Positions 35,121 through 45,277 of a DNA stretch of 64,000 nucleotides are shown in pieces. Both the position numbers and the translations under genes were made by a program. The notes under the pieces were generated by a model. That model made no database searches. It was not told the origin of the DNA and was given only the letters and a program-made list of their open reading frames with translations. Positions within the stretch are counted from its first letter, which is position 1; each line of letters opens with the position of its first letter. The DNA is from Flammeovirga sp. EKP202 (lineage in GTDB: Bacteria > Bacteroidota > Bacteroidia > Cytophagales > Flammeovirgaceae), in contig NZ_JACVVP010000005.1 of NCBI RefSeq assembly GCF_014534745.1, positions 124,001 to 188,000 on the forward strand. The letters are read 5' to 3'.

Positions 35121-38100
35121 ATGAAGTCTGAAATGAATAAGATGTTACGCATCTTGAAATGGTTAATTCTAACCCTTTCACTTTATGGGGTAAGTACCGC
35201 TCTGGTACAAGCCCAAAACACCAACAATATTGAGTCAGCTGCAATCAGTTGCTCTTCTGATGATCACTGTCCTCCGGGTTATGTGTGTGAAGGTTGGCCG
35301 ACTTATGAATGTGTTCCTGATGGATCGGGGGGAAATAATGGTGGAGACAATGGTGAAAACCCGGATCTACCAACTCAAGGGGCGAATAAAATTGGTATTT
35401 TATGGACCTCATGGGATGTCTCTCATTTTACAAACTATTCAACGTACATTGATAATATGGATAGTTGGGGTATTGAATATGTTTCTATTAACCCTACTTA
35501 TTTTATCAACACCTACGAAGAGGGAATTATTACACAGTGGGAAGGTGCAGAGAAAACACCAAGTATTGCATTGCAAAAATCGGTAATCAAGGAGCTTTTA
35601 AGCAGAGATTACTATATCAACTATAGACCGCATATTGACCCGATCAAGTATGCGATGCCGATGGGAGCTACGAGAGATAATTGGAGTACCGTTCCTGGAG
35701 GTCAAGATTGGAGAGGTAAGTTTGATCAATTTGATCCGGTAGACCCGACAATTGGCTACCGTGAATTGGTCATTTTGCCTGGGCTTCAAATGCTAGCAGA
35801 AGCTATCCGAGAAACAGGAGCACCGACAATGCCCATCCGATTTGATTTAGGGGCTGAATTAATGGATGCCATGTTGAATTACCCTAATGAATGGATACAA
35901 CTTCGTGATGAGGTAGAAGGATTGTTAGCAACGACCTATAGCGATGTTGCACAACATATCACATTGAGCCACAACTTCTGTCATCATATTGAACTCTTAT
36001 TGAGTATTCCAGAACACCAAGATTTCTTTGAGAGAATAGAGCCTAATCAGCAATTGAATCCTGAAGCACAGTTCTTAGATAGAGCCGGTGTAACCAATGA
36101 AGACAGAGCGGCAATTGGTAGATATATCGCTGGGTTAGATGAAATGACAATATCTCAATATATGCCCTTGGATATCTTCGCTCAAGAGGGTGCAATGACT
36201 ACTCCTGATCAGGTAAAACAAGCCTTATTGTGGCACGAGGATAACTTTATCAATGAGGTATTAATTGGTGCTCTTGGTATTGCACCACAAGATATTCCGG
36301 TTTTACATATTGGTGAATATGGTATGGGCTGGAGAGGTTTAGCCGCCCCTAATGTATGGGATAGAAATGCGTGGTTAGATGCCGGAGCGGGACAGTATAT
36401 TTTAAATGATGAGGAACAAAAAGCAGATGCAGCAATCGCTATTGATGGAATTTTGAAATATGTAGCAGACGATTCTGAAACGAAATTCAACTCCTTCCTA
36501 TTATGGTTTGGTGGTGCACCTTACGATGTGATTGGAATTAATGAACATTCTGAGTGGTATAATGCCACTGCTGCGGATACGTTATCAAATTATTGGAGTA
36601 CACATGATGGTGCGCCTGCTACATTACTTCCACCATTTGAAGTTCCTATTGATGTTCCTGTGGCTAAAGCGGGGTTGAATCAGACCGTTATCGATGAAGA
36701 TGGAAATGGTGTGGAGACTATTACACTTGATGGAAGTGCAAGCACTGATGATGTTGCAATCACTTCTTATGCTTGGTCAGATGGAAATAGCGTAATTTCT
36801 ACTGATGCAATCGTGTCACTTGAGTTGGCTTTAGGTACTTATACATTTACACTGACAGTGGGTGATGCGGATGGCAACACGGATACAGACGAGGTGGTCA
36901 TTGTAGTAAGGGAATCATTACCCAATCAAAACCCAGTAGCTGTTAGTAGTTCACCAAGAGTGACAGATGCAGATAACAACGGTGTAGAAATGGTGACTTT
37001 AGATGCTTCAGAAAGTACAGATGATGGATCTATTGTTTCTTATGTGTGGTCAATGGAAGGGACTGAAATTGGTACAGGCGTTTCCATTACACAAGAATTT
37101 GCTGTAGGAACACATACAGTAGAATTAACCGTTACGGACGATAAAGGGGCAACAGGCAGCACGTCGGTGACTGTAGTTGTTAATCCATTTAATGCCAATA
37201 GAATGGACAGAGTTTTAGTAGGCAATCAATCACTTTTCTTATCCGGCGGTAACTTAGCATGGTATAATTTTGCCAATGATTTTGGAGAGAAAACCACCAA
37301 CTTAGCCTACTACGAGCAAGCGATTTCAGATTTTGCAACAAGAGGCGGTAATTCCATGAGACTTTGGGTGCATATCAATGGCGCAAACAATCCAGAATTA
37401 GATGCCAATGGTTATACTTCGGGTCTTGAGCCTTCTATGATTCAAGATTTAAGAGATGTATTGGACATCGCTTACGATCACAATGTAGTATTAAACTTGT
37501 GTTTATGGTCGTTTGATATGTTGAATACAAGAGATTATCCAATAGAAGTATCTCAAAGAGCGAAAAAACTATTGGAGGAAGAAAGTAATATTGATGCTTA
37601 TATCAACAATGCATTGATTCCAATGGTCAATGGTTTGAAAGATCATGAGGCTTTATTATCATGGGAAATTTTCAATGAGCCGGAAGGGATGAGTAATGAA
37701 TTTGGCTGGGACTTTACAGACCACGTTTCAATGGCAACCATCCAACGATTTATCAATAGACTTTCAGGAGCGATCCATAGAGAAGATCCTAGTGCCAAGG
37801 TGACCAATGGTGCATGGTCCTTCAAAGCCAATTCTGATATTTTTTCAGGGGTGGAGAAAAACTATTATTCTGATGCAGAATTAATCGCTGCAGGTGGAGA
37901 TGCATTGGGTATTTTGGATTATTATCAAGTCCATTATTACAGTTGGGCAGGCACTACTTACTCTCCATTTGTGCACCCTGCATCCCATTGGGAACTGGAC
38001 AAACCATTAGTAATTGGTGAGTTTTATGTTGAAGATCAGCCGGGTGCAGTGGCAGAGGAAGATCTGTTTAAAATTCTTTATGACAACGGCTACGCTGGAG

Positions 38101-40577
38101 CTTGGGGATGGCAGTACAGAACCTATGATGACGGTGACAACACTGATGAAATTCATAGAGATGCCATGCTAGCCGGTATTAAAACAATTGACGGTTATCC
38201 TGATATCGCTATTGATCCAAATAGAAATCACAAACCTGTTATTGTGGGTACGATCAATAGCTTTAGAATAGATAAAAATGCATCAACATTGGCAGGGTAT
38301 TCAGATCTAAATACGGTCTTTAATGATCCAGAAGGAACGGCAATGAACTTTACTGTAGAAACAGTTCCTGCAAATGTAGTGCTTCCATCAGTCAGCAACG
38401 GAATGTTATCATTGGCCTTTGCAAACAATGCTACAGGAGAGGTGAAGGTAACAGTCACGGCAACTGATTCGGGATCGCCATCGGCATCAAGAGCATATGA
38501 CTTTATTGTCAGTGTCAACGAACCTGGAACGGGCAACTTAGCACTTTATCAGCCCGTAACAGCGTCTTCAGTGGAAGAAGGAGCCAACACTGCTGAAAGT
38601 GTAAATGACGGGGATCAATTGACAAGATGGTCGAGTTTGTATGAGGATCCAAGCTGGATTGCGGTAGCATTTGATCAGGAATACTCCGTTAATGAGGTGA
38701 AATTGTATTGGGAAGGTTCATACAGTTCGCAATATGAGATTCAAGTATCACAAGACGGTGCGTCATGGAATACTGTTTATACCAACAATGCAGGTACAGG
38801 AGGAGAGGACATTATCACTTTCCCTGCTGTCAATACAAGACATATCAGAATGTTCGGTCTCCAAAGAGCATTAGAATGGGGACACTCCATTTATGAGTTT
38901 GAAGTGTATGGTGACGTTCCAAAATCAATTGCTGCTAATGCTGGCCCAGACCAATTCTTGAATGATAATGATGGAGACGGTGTAGAGATCGTAACATTGG
39001 ATGGTACAGGATCAGCGGACAGTGAGCAAACTATTGTCGCTTACGAATGGACTGAAAACGGAGAAAGTATTGCTTCAGGTGTTACAGAAAATGTAGCATT
39101 AACAGTAGGAGAACACTTGATTACTTTAACAGTCACGAACGACCAAGGTATCAGCAGTTCAGATAATGTGAAAGTGACAATCTTACCAGCCGGATGTCTT
39201 TCAGACGCAACTCCTTTGGCCTCGAATTGGTCATTAGGAAATGAGTGGTCGGATCAGAACAATGGTTCAGGTTTATCCAATGCAGGTGGAGCGTTAGTAT
39301 TAAGCCATAGAATGTGGGGTAAAACGGACATATGGATGATGCAAACAGGCGTTCCTTTAACTATTACTCAAGGTGAAACAGTTAGCCTATCTTTTGATTT
39401 CAGTGCAGCAAGTACTCCGGCAGTTACCGCTATGAATGTTGCATTAATTTCTTCTTTCGATAACGAAGGACCTGTAGAGATTATACAATCAGGTATTAAC
39501 GTGACAGGTCCATTTGAAACAGGATTCAATACTTACAATGTTGACTTCACGGCAGCAGCAACTGTGAATAATGTGTACCTAGCCTTTTATTTGGAATTCG
39601 CTTCCCAACCGAATCAAGTGGTCACTTACGCTTTGAAGAACTTGACAGTTTGTACAGGTGCAGTAAGTGATAACCTTCCTCCGGTAGCGAATGCAGGCAT
39701 AGATCAACAATTGACAGACAGTGATAGTGATCAAGATGGATTGGAAACTGTTGCATTAGACGGTACAGCAAGTACTGATGCAGAAGGGGAGATTGCTTCT
39801 TATCGTTGGATGTTAGAGGGAGTAGAGATAGCGACAGGTAGCAACCCAACCGTAGAATTGTCAGTAGGAACACACCTGATTACATTAATTGTAACAGATG
39901 CCGATGGCTTAACCGCCACTGATGAAGTAACGGTTGTTATAGAAGATGTGCCGTTTGAAGAAGGTATTCTTGAAGCTGAAAATGCAACCTTGACTTCAGT
40001 AACTGTAGAAACAGACGCATCGGCTAGTGAAGGTGCTTACGTTCACATGCAAGGAGAAGGCACAATCACTTGGACCTTCAATGCATCAACGGCAGGAACT
40101 CAAACCATCAAGATTGCATATCTCTTACCTCATGGCAATAAAAACCAATATGTGGATGTCAATGGAACTTCCTTAGGAAGCATCTTATTCGAAGGCCCTA
40201 CAAACACATGGTTAGAAAAAACGATCGATGTTGAAGTGATTGAAGGTCGTAATACCGTGACCATCAATAAGCATTGGGGCTACATGTATTTTGATTACAT
40301 AAGTACTGGAACAGTTACAAGTTCTAACTCTAGAGCAGTGACTCAAAATACAATACCAACACTTGACAAAGTGATAATCTATCCAAATCCAGCATCAACA
40401 GTGATTACAGTTGATACAGAAGCATTCGAGTCAGTAACGATCTATGACTTGAAAGGTATTGCCTTGATCAATTCTAATGATCCAACGGTTCAGGTTGGTG
40501 CATTGGGTTCTGGTATCTATTTGGTCAGAGTAAATACTGCAAATGGAGTGAAGAGCCTAAGATTGAGTGTAAGATAA
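35121..40577 (+). CDS. Giant two-catalytic-domain T9SS glycanase (GH113-like plus GH5), probable mannanase
   Basis: This 1818-residue secreted enzyme has these parts in order: signal peptide (~1-32); a short cysteine-rich segment (CSSDDHCPPGYVC); a first TIM-barrel-like module (~93-495) with candidate glutamates in LGAELMD (~247) and HIGEYGMG (~398), most like GH113 but uncertain; two PKD domains (~511-690); a GH5 module (~691-1010) with acid/base in EIFNEPEG (~853) and nucleophile in VIGEFYV (~967); a cadherin-like domain; a discoidin/CBM32-like domain (~1137-1268); PKD; a CBM4-like domain (~1358-1510); PKD; a CBM35-like domain (~1615-1730); and a T9SS type A sorting domain (~1751-1818). Context after the mannan operon suggests mannan as substrate. 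It should act at the cell surface or extracellularly. Confidence 0.87.
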   Translation: MKSEMNKMLRILKWLILTLSLYGVSTALVQAQNTNNIESAAISCSSDDHCPPGYVCEGWPTYECVPDGSGGNNGGDNGENPDLPTQGANKIGILWTSWDVSHFTNYSTYIDNMDSWGIEYVSINPTYFINTYEEGIITQWEGAEKTPSIALQKSVIKELLSRDYYINYRPHIDPIKYAMPMGATRDNWSTVPGGQDWRGKFDQFDPVDPTIGYRELVILPGLQMLAEAIRETGAPTMPIRFDLGAELMDAMLNYPNEWIQLRDEVEGLLATTYSDVAQHITLSHNFCHHIELLLSIPEHQDFFERIEPNQQLNPEAQFLDRAGVTNEDRAAIGRYIAGLDEMTISQYMPLDIFAQEGAMTTPDQVKQALLWHEDNFINEVLIGALGIAPQDIPVLHIGEYGMGWRGLAAPNVWDRNAWLDAGAGQYILNDEEQKADAAIAIDGILKYVADDSETKFNSFLLWFGGAPYDVIGINEHSEWYNATAADTLSNYWSTHDGAPATLLPPFEVPIDVPVAKAGLNQTVIDEDGNGVETITLDGSASTDDVAITSYAWSDGNSVISTDAIVSLELALGTYTFTLTVGDADGNTDTDEVVIVVRESLPNQNPVAVSSSPRVTDADNNGVEMVTLDASESTDDGSIVSYVWSMEGTEIGTGVSITQEFAVGTHTVELTVTDDKGATGSTSVTVVVNPFNANRMDRVLVGNQSLFLSGGNLAWYNFANDFGEKTTNLAYYEQAISDFATRGGNSMRLWVHINGANNPELDANGYTSGLEPSMIQDLRDVLDIAYDHNVVLNLCLWSFDMLNTRDYPIEVSQRAKKLLEEESNIDAYINNALIPMVNGLKDHEALLSWEIFNEPEGMSNEFGWDFTDHVSMATIQRFINRLSGAIHREDPSAKVTNGAWSFKANSDIFSGVEKNYYSDAELIAAGGDALGILDYYQVHYYSWAGTTYSPFVHPASHWELDKPLVIGEFYVEDQPGAVAEEDLFKILYDNGYAGAWGWQYRTYDDGDNTDEIHRDAMLAGIKTIDGYPDIAIDPNRNHKPVIVGTINSFRIDKNASTLAGYSDLNTVFNDPEGTAMNFTVETVPANVVLPSVSNGMLSLAFANNATGEVKVTVTATDSGSPSASRAYDFIVSVNEPGTGNLALYQPVTASSVEEGANTAESVNDGDQLTRWSSLYEDPSWIAVAFDQEYSVNEVKLYWEGSYSSQYEIQVSQDGASWNTVYTNNAGTGGEDIITFPAVNTRHIRMFGLQRALEWGHSIYEFEVYGDVPKSIAANAGPDQFLNDNDGDGVEIVTLDGTGSADSEQTIVAYEWTENGESIASGVTENVALTVGEHLITLTVTNDQGISSSDNVKVTILPAGCLSDATPLASNWSLGNEWSDQNNGSGLSNAGGALVLSHRMWGKTDIWMMQTGVPLTITQGETVSLSFDFSAASTPAVTAMNVALISSFDNEGPVEIIQSGINVTGPFETGFNTYNVDFTAAATVNNVYLAFYLEFASQPNQVVTYALKNLTVCTGAVSDNLPPVANAGIDQQLTDSDSDQDGLETVALDGTASTDAEGEIASYRWMLEGVEIATGSNPTVELSVGTHLITLIVTDADGLTATDEVTVVIEDVPFEEGILEAENATLTSVTVETDASASEGAYVHMQGEGTITWTFNASTAGTQTIKIAYLLPHGNKNQYVDVNGTSLGSILFEGPTNTWLEKTIDVEVIEGRNTVTINKHWGYMYFDYISTGTVTSSNSRAVTQNTIPTLDKVIIYPNPASTVITVDTEAFESVTIYDLKGIALINSNDPTVQVGALGSGIYLVRVNTANGVKSLRLSVR

Positions 40578-40578
40578 T

Positions 40579-40623
40579 GTAAAAGGATTTTGAATGCGAG
40601 GTAAAAGCCTCGTGTTCTTTTAC
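40579..40623 (+). terminator. Hairpin after the giant glycanase gene
   Basis: GTAAAAG at 40579-40585 pairs with CTTTTAC at 40617-40623, and an inner CGAGG/CCTCG stem lies around 40597-40612. It starts two bases past the stop. The T residues are in the 3' arm. Confidence 0.55.
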
Positions 40624-40975
40624 AGCTAGAAATTGATAAAAAGCAGCTCATTCTTTTCATGCTGATGTAATAATTTGGTGTGAGTGAATGAAATAAGGGT
40701 GAATTTGAGAAAGGATCAAACTAATATCAGTATCATAAAAGTGAATTATAGTGACACTTTTTTGACAAAACACTTTATCAAAAAATGGGAACCCTTTAAA
40801 TGATCAAATTTCTCTTTTTGGAAAGCTCACGATATTTGTCGTGGGCTTTCAATTTATATCAGATATCGGTGATGAATCATAACTAAAAAACACATTATCA
40901 TGTTGCTATAAAATTATTACAAATTGAAAGATTAAGGATAAATAATCGTATCATGATCACTTACATTTGTAATGT

Positions 40976-41147
40976 AATAATTTAGAAAAGAAGGTTAATT
41001 AGACAGTTTTATCACCTCTTCTAGACGGCATATTAGAAGAAAGAATTTATTTCAAAAAGGTTAAAAATACTTTTAGTAGTTAATAAGTAAATACTATCAT
41101 TTCATAGAAAGTTAAAGCATAGATTCACGTGAATCTATGCTTTTTTG
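40976..41147 (+). ncRNA. Candidate small RNA between convergent genes
   Basis: TACATTTG at 40962-40969 is an exact -7 element on the plus strand, predicting a start near 40976. A strong terminator ends at about 41147. No reading frame of useful length lies between. The minus-strand HTCS gene ends at 41234, so this would be a free-standing transcript of about 170 bases. No RNA family was recognised, and the -33 element is weak. Confidence 0.25.
41114..41143 (+). terminator. Perfect 30-base palindrome with T run
   Basis: AAAGCATAGATTCAC is followed directly by its exact complement, with the centre at CACGTG and no extra loop bases. A T6 run then G follow on the plus strand. It could also serve the minus-strand HTCS transcript, since three T follow the stem on that side. 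Confidence 0.75.
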
Positions 41148-41233
41148 TTTTCTAAAAGATTTGCAAATTCTTGTTTAGATGAAGCGAAAATGTGGTAAGC
41201 TTTTGATCCCTTATTCCTAATTTCTTTTCTCGG

Positions 41234-44200
41234 TTATTTCCCTTTTCTATATTCTGAAGGAGTGACCTTGTATTTCGCTTTAAACTTAGTAGAGAAGTAC
41301 GAAGCATTATTAAAACCAACTTCGTACATGACTTCTGCTACAGAAATTGATTTATCATTGTCTAATAGATGAATTGCCTTTTTTAAGCGATAGTCTCGAA
41401 GGTACTCACTTGCTTTTGCACCTGTAATTTTCTTGAATTGAAGATAAAACTGTAGATAAGTCATATCTAATTTACTGGCAATTTGATTCACATTAAAGTT
41501 ACTATCTTTATAATTTTCTTCAAGTACATTCTTAACTTTAGCAAGCCACTGTTCATCCTCAGAAAGAAGCCCTGTAGCATTACCTTCATTTTCATTGATA
41601 TCAATCTTAATTTTTTCTGCTTTTTCTAGTTTTCTGTTCAATAGGTTATTGATTTGTAATTCTAGAATACTTGGTGAGAAAGGTTTTCCCATATGTAATT
41701 GAGCCCCTTTTTCCATTACTTTTTTCTTACTATTAAGATCTAGCATTGCCGTTAGGAAGATGATTGGAATAGGGTTGGTAGTACTGTTTTCTTTTAATTT
41801 ATCGGCGAGTTCATAACCATTCATTTTAGGCATATTTACATCTAAAATGAGCAGGTCAGGATGTACTTTTTGTGCAACCTCATATCCCTCTATTCCATCA
41901 TTGGCCGTGTAGATTTGGTATTTGTGATGAAATAAGTCATAAATTAATTCTCTGATCTCAGGGTTATCTTCCACAACCAAAATTTTGGTTGCATCATTGT
42001 TCTCATAATTTACCTTATTCTTGTCTGTTGTTAAGTTTGATACCGGAAGAGCAATTTCTTCATTTTCTTTTTGAACCGGTATTGTGATGGTAAAAGTTGT
42101 CCCTTCATGTATCCGACTTTTCACATCAATATCTCCCTTATGCAGTTCAAGTAACTCTTTTACAAGATAAAGCCCAATACCACTGCTTTCAAACATGGTA
42201 TCGTGATTGTCAGATTTATAAAAACGCTCAAAGATAAAATGCATATCTTCTTCCTTGATTCCAATCCCCGTATCTTCTACCACAATGACAAGCTGTTCAT
42301 CGATTTGATCTACCGAGAAAACTACTTCTCCATTTTTTTCAGTATACTTAAAAGCGTTCGATAAAATATTGAAAATGATACGCTCTAATACTGCTTTATC
42401 AAACCATCCACTGATGCTTTCTTTTTCAATGGCTACTACATAATTGATTTTCTTATCAATTGAATATTCATTAAAAGCATCTGCTGTTTTTTTGATAAAA
42501 GGAATAATATCTTGATGGATCAAATTGATTTCCATCTTTCCTTTATCCATTTGTCTAAAATTAATCAATGAGTTGGTCAGGTTAAGCAACCTTTTTCCAT
42601 TGATATTAATCTTATCTACAAACGTTTTTAATTCTGGTGCTAATCGATTATCATCTGCTAGCTGTTCAAGCGGACTTAAAATAAGCGTTAAAGGTGTTCT
42701 AAGTTCGTGGCTAACATTCGTAAAGAAAGTAAGTTTTGCCTCATTGATTTCTTGTAAATGTTCTTTATCTTTTTTTTCAGCTAATACTTTTTTCTGTAAT
42801 ACAATCATATTTGAAAAATAGCGGTAAAGGCTAAAAAAGAGTAAGAAAGTAATAATAACATAAATAATAATAGCATAAACGCTAGTATACCAAGGTGACT
42901 CTATAAAAATCTTGAGTTGTTTGATCCCCATGTTTTCTAGTCCTTCTACATTGTCACCTTTTACTTCAAACATATATTCACCGGGGGGCAAACTGTTGTA
43001 ACTAACATCTTTTTGAGTGGATTTTTGAATGACCCATTCATTATCAATTCCTGTTAAGCGATAAGTGAAGTTGGTGTTGTTTTTATCTCCATAATAAATA
43101 GCTCCAAGTTCAAATGATATTTGATTCATATCATAGGGTAACGTAATGGAAGATACGTCATAAATGGGGTTATTGAGAATCACCTTGTCGTCATAAACAT
43201 GATGAGGTATTATTTCTTCATTATTCACCCTCAATTCAAGAATTTGAGGGTTATAGGAGATCGGAATATTTTTAATTTCCAGTGGATTGAAAACAACAAT
43301 ACCTTTTTTACTCCCCATCAGAATAGTCCCGTATTTGTCTTTATCGTAGGCACCTTTCTGGAATGAATTGGAAACCAAACCATCTGTAATTGTATATATT
43401 TTAAAGGATTGCTTGTTGGGGTCAAATTGAACAATTCCTGCATTAGTAGAGAGCCACAAATTATTATTCTTATCTTCCAATATTGCATTTATGATATTGT
43501 CTGGTAATCCATTTTGAGTAGAAATTTGTTCAAATCGGATGATCCGCTCATCTTTTTCAATACACTTATGTAATCCTCCCCCAAAAGTACCAATCCACAG
43601 TACTTTATTTTCACTTCTGTAGATGGCACTGATTCTATCATCGGCTAAAGTATTTTGGTTTCTTTTCAATGAAAAATAATGTGTGAGATTCTTCAATTGT
43701 TGATCTAGATGGAAAAGGCCCTTATTAGTACCAATTAAAATACCCTTTTCTTGATCGTTATAGATTTGATAGATCTTAGCTGTTTTTAATTTCTCTAAGT
43801 TTTCTAATGCAGTGATTTGAAGCACTTGATCACTTACCACTTTTTTATGGTTTAAAATAATGGTATAGAGTTGATGATTAGAATGAATTATGACATTTCC
43901 GTTCACTTCTTCAATTGCATTGACAGCTTTAATGGGTATGTTTTTTTCGTGTGAGTTATATATCAACCTTTGACTTTTTGAATCAAAAATTAATAACCCT
44001 TGAGGAGTCCCAACAAATACCTGTTGGTTGATTTCTTTTAAACATAAAATAGCTTGGTCGGCAAACAGTTTACGGAACTTAATGTCCTCTAGCGACTTTA
44101 AATTAAAAGGTTGAGTGTTGATATTCAATCCATTTTTTGATGTGCCCACCCATAAGTGTTCATAAGAATCAATAAGTATTTGTTGAATATGATTAGAAGT

Positions 44201-45277
44201 TAAGCCCGTAAGTTTAGGAAGGGTTTTAGAGATAGTATAAAAAGGTTGCTTATAAGGGTTATAGATACTGATACCTCCCAAGCCAGTAGCGATCCAAACC
44301 AGCCCTGTTTTATCAATTAATATGTCATTGATGACGTTACTGCTCAGACTATTTTTATGGTTTGAACTTTGATAATGAATAGTCTCGGTTGTTTTTAAAT
44401 TATAGTTGACTATTCCTTTTCCTTCTAATACAACCCAAAGATTATTCTTACCGTTGTAGAATAACTTTTTATTGAAATACCCATCCAATGACTTTAGTTT
44501 GAGCAAAATTGTTTTTTGGAGTTTAACCTTTTCCCATTTCAAATCAAATACAAAAATGTTTTTATTGGCTGAAAGGTAGAGTAGATTTTCTTTTTCATTG
44601 ATACAGATATCTTTGAAAGTGAAAGCTCCCATATCACGTTTATCAATAACATCCTGCCAATTGAGATGATTGTCTTCTAATAGGTTAGCAATGATGATTT
44701 TTGATTCACTCAAAATAAAGAAACGATTATCTTTCTTGATCACTTTTTGAATACCAAATGCCTTATTGATATTAATATTTTGAATCGAGACTGTTTTATT
44801 TTGAGTATCGTAACAAATTATTTTACTATTCGTGAAAACTAACTTTTTAGAGTCATTAATTGGAAAAACATTGACAACTAATTCCTCTTTACTAATGTAT
44901 TTATTGAGTGTTTTAAGTTCATGAAATTGATTGGTAGAATAAGAATATGAGCAAAACCCTTTTTCAGTAAAGAGCCACATATTTCCTTTATAATCATCAT
45001 GAAAAAAGTTGACAGAATTTCCTAAAATTGAATTTTTATCATCTGTATGATGATGATAGGTCATAAAAGAGTTACCATCATATTTGATCAAACCATTGGG
45101 GGTACCCATCCAAATAAAACCAAATTTATCTTGGTGTAAACTACCAATTGTATTTTGATTTAAACCATCTTCGTTAGTAATTCTTTCAAAATAATGAGGA
45201 GAATTAGCATTCACTTTATTAACAGTCAAAAACAGTAAGGTGAATAGGAATATATAAGTTGTTTTTTTTATGAACAT
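41234..45277 (-). CDS. HTCS sensor-regulator at the left of the sulfated-glycan locus
   Basis: This 1347-residue hybrid two-component regulator has a signal peptide (~1-24), propeller repeats (FGFIWMGTPNGLIKYDG, LVWIATGLGGI; ~28-680), a Y_Y_Y domain (~715-780), a membrane helix (~793-815), HisKA with FFTNVSHELRTPL (His ~856), HATPase (ILSNAFKYT, GIGLYLVKELL), a receiver with the Asp in LILDVNMPKMNGYE (~1146), and an AraC domain (~1235-1345). All catalytic residues are present. It is a close paralogue of the HTCS at 57092-61156, with the same GTPxGLIKYDGN opening and the same receiver block. It is transcribed away from the GH29 gene, with 679 bases between them. Confidence 0.94.
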   Translation of the reverse strand: MFIKKTTYIFLFTLLFLTVNKVNANSPHYFERITNEDGLNQNTIGSLHQDKFGFIWMGTPNGLIKYDGNSFMTYHHHTDDKNSILGNSVNFFHDDYKGNMWLFTEKGFCSYSYSTNQFHELKTLNKYISKEELVVNVFPINDSKKLVFTNSKIICYDTQNKTVSIQNININKAFGIQKVIKKDNRFFILSESKIIIANLLEDNHLNWQDVIDKRDMGAFTFKDICINEKENLLYLSANKNIFVFDLKWEKVKLQKTILLKLKSLDGYFNKKLFYNGKNNLWVVLEGKGIVNYNLKTTETIHYQSSNHKNSLSSNVINDILIDKTGLVWIATGLGGISIYNPYKQPFYTISKTLPKLTGLTSNHIQQILIDSYEHLWVGTSKNGLNINTQPFNLKSLEDIKFRKLFADQAILCLKEINQQVFVGTPQGLLIFDSKSQRLIYNSHEKNIPIKAVNAIEEVNGNVIIHSNHQLYTIILNHKKVVSDQVLQITALENLEKLKTAKIYQIYNDQEKGILIGTNKGLFHLDQQLKNLTHYFSLKRNQNTLADDRISAIYRSENKVLWIGTFGGGLHKCIEKDERIIRFEQISTQNGLPDNIINAILEDKNNNLWLSTNAGIVQFDPNKQSFKIYTITDGLVSNSFQKGAYDKDKYGTILMGSKKGIVVFNPLEIKNIPISYNPQILELRVNNEEIIPHHVYDDKVILNNPIYDVSSITLPYDMNQISFELGAIYYGDKNNTNFTYRLTGIDNEWVIQKSTQKDVSYNSLPPGEYMFEVKGDNVEGLENMGIKQLKIFIESPWYTSVYAIIIYVIITFLLFFSLYRYFSNMIVLQKKVLAEKKDKEHLQEINEAKLTFFTNVSHELRTPLTLILSPLEQLADDNRLAPELKTFVDKININGKRLLNLTNSLINFRQMDKGKMEINLIHQDIIPFIKKTADAFNEYSIDKKINYVVAIEKESISGWFDKAVLERIIFNILSNAFKYTEKNGEVVFSVDQIDEQLVIVVEDTGIGIKEEDMHFIFERFYKSDNHDTMFESSGIGLYLVKELLELHKGDIDVKSRIHEGTTFTITIPVQKENEEIALPVSNLTTDKNKVNYENNDATKILVVEDNPEIRELIYDLFHHKYQIYTANDGIEGYEVAQKVHPDLLILDVNMPKMNGYELADKLKENSTTNPIPIIFLTAMLDLNSKKKVMEKGAQLHMGKPFSPSILELQINNLLNRKLEKAEKIKIDINENEGNATGLLSEDEQWLAKVKNVLEENYKDSNFNVNQIASKLDMTYLQFYLQFKKITGAKASEYLRDYRLKKAIHLLDNDKSISVAEVMYEVGFNNASYFSTKFKAKYKVTPSEYRKGK

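Larger units (their letters stand above)
40578..41233. other. 656-base convergent intergenic region with structured elements
   Basis: It lies between the 3' ends of the giant glycanase and a minus-strand HTCS. No gene is visible. It holds the hairpin at 40579-40623, a second hairpin with GAAAGC/GCTTTC arms and CACGA/TCGTG inside (about 40821-40850), an isolated TACATTTG at 40962 and a perfect terminator palindrome at 41114-41143. Confidence 0.6.

Noticed and set aside
42525-42821. A 98-codon plus-strand frame inside the minus-strand HTCS
   Set aside because: It overlaps the conserved histidine kinase coding region and has no independent support.
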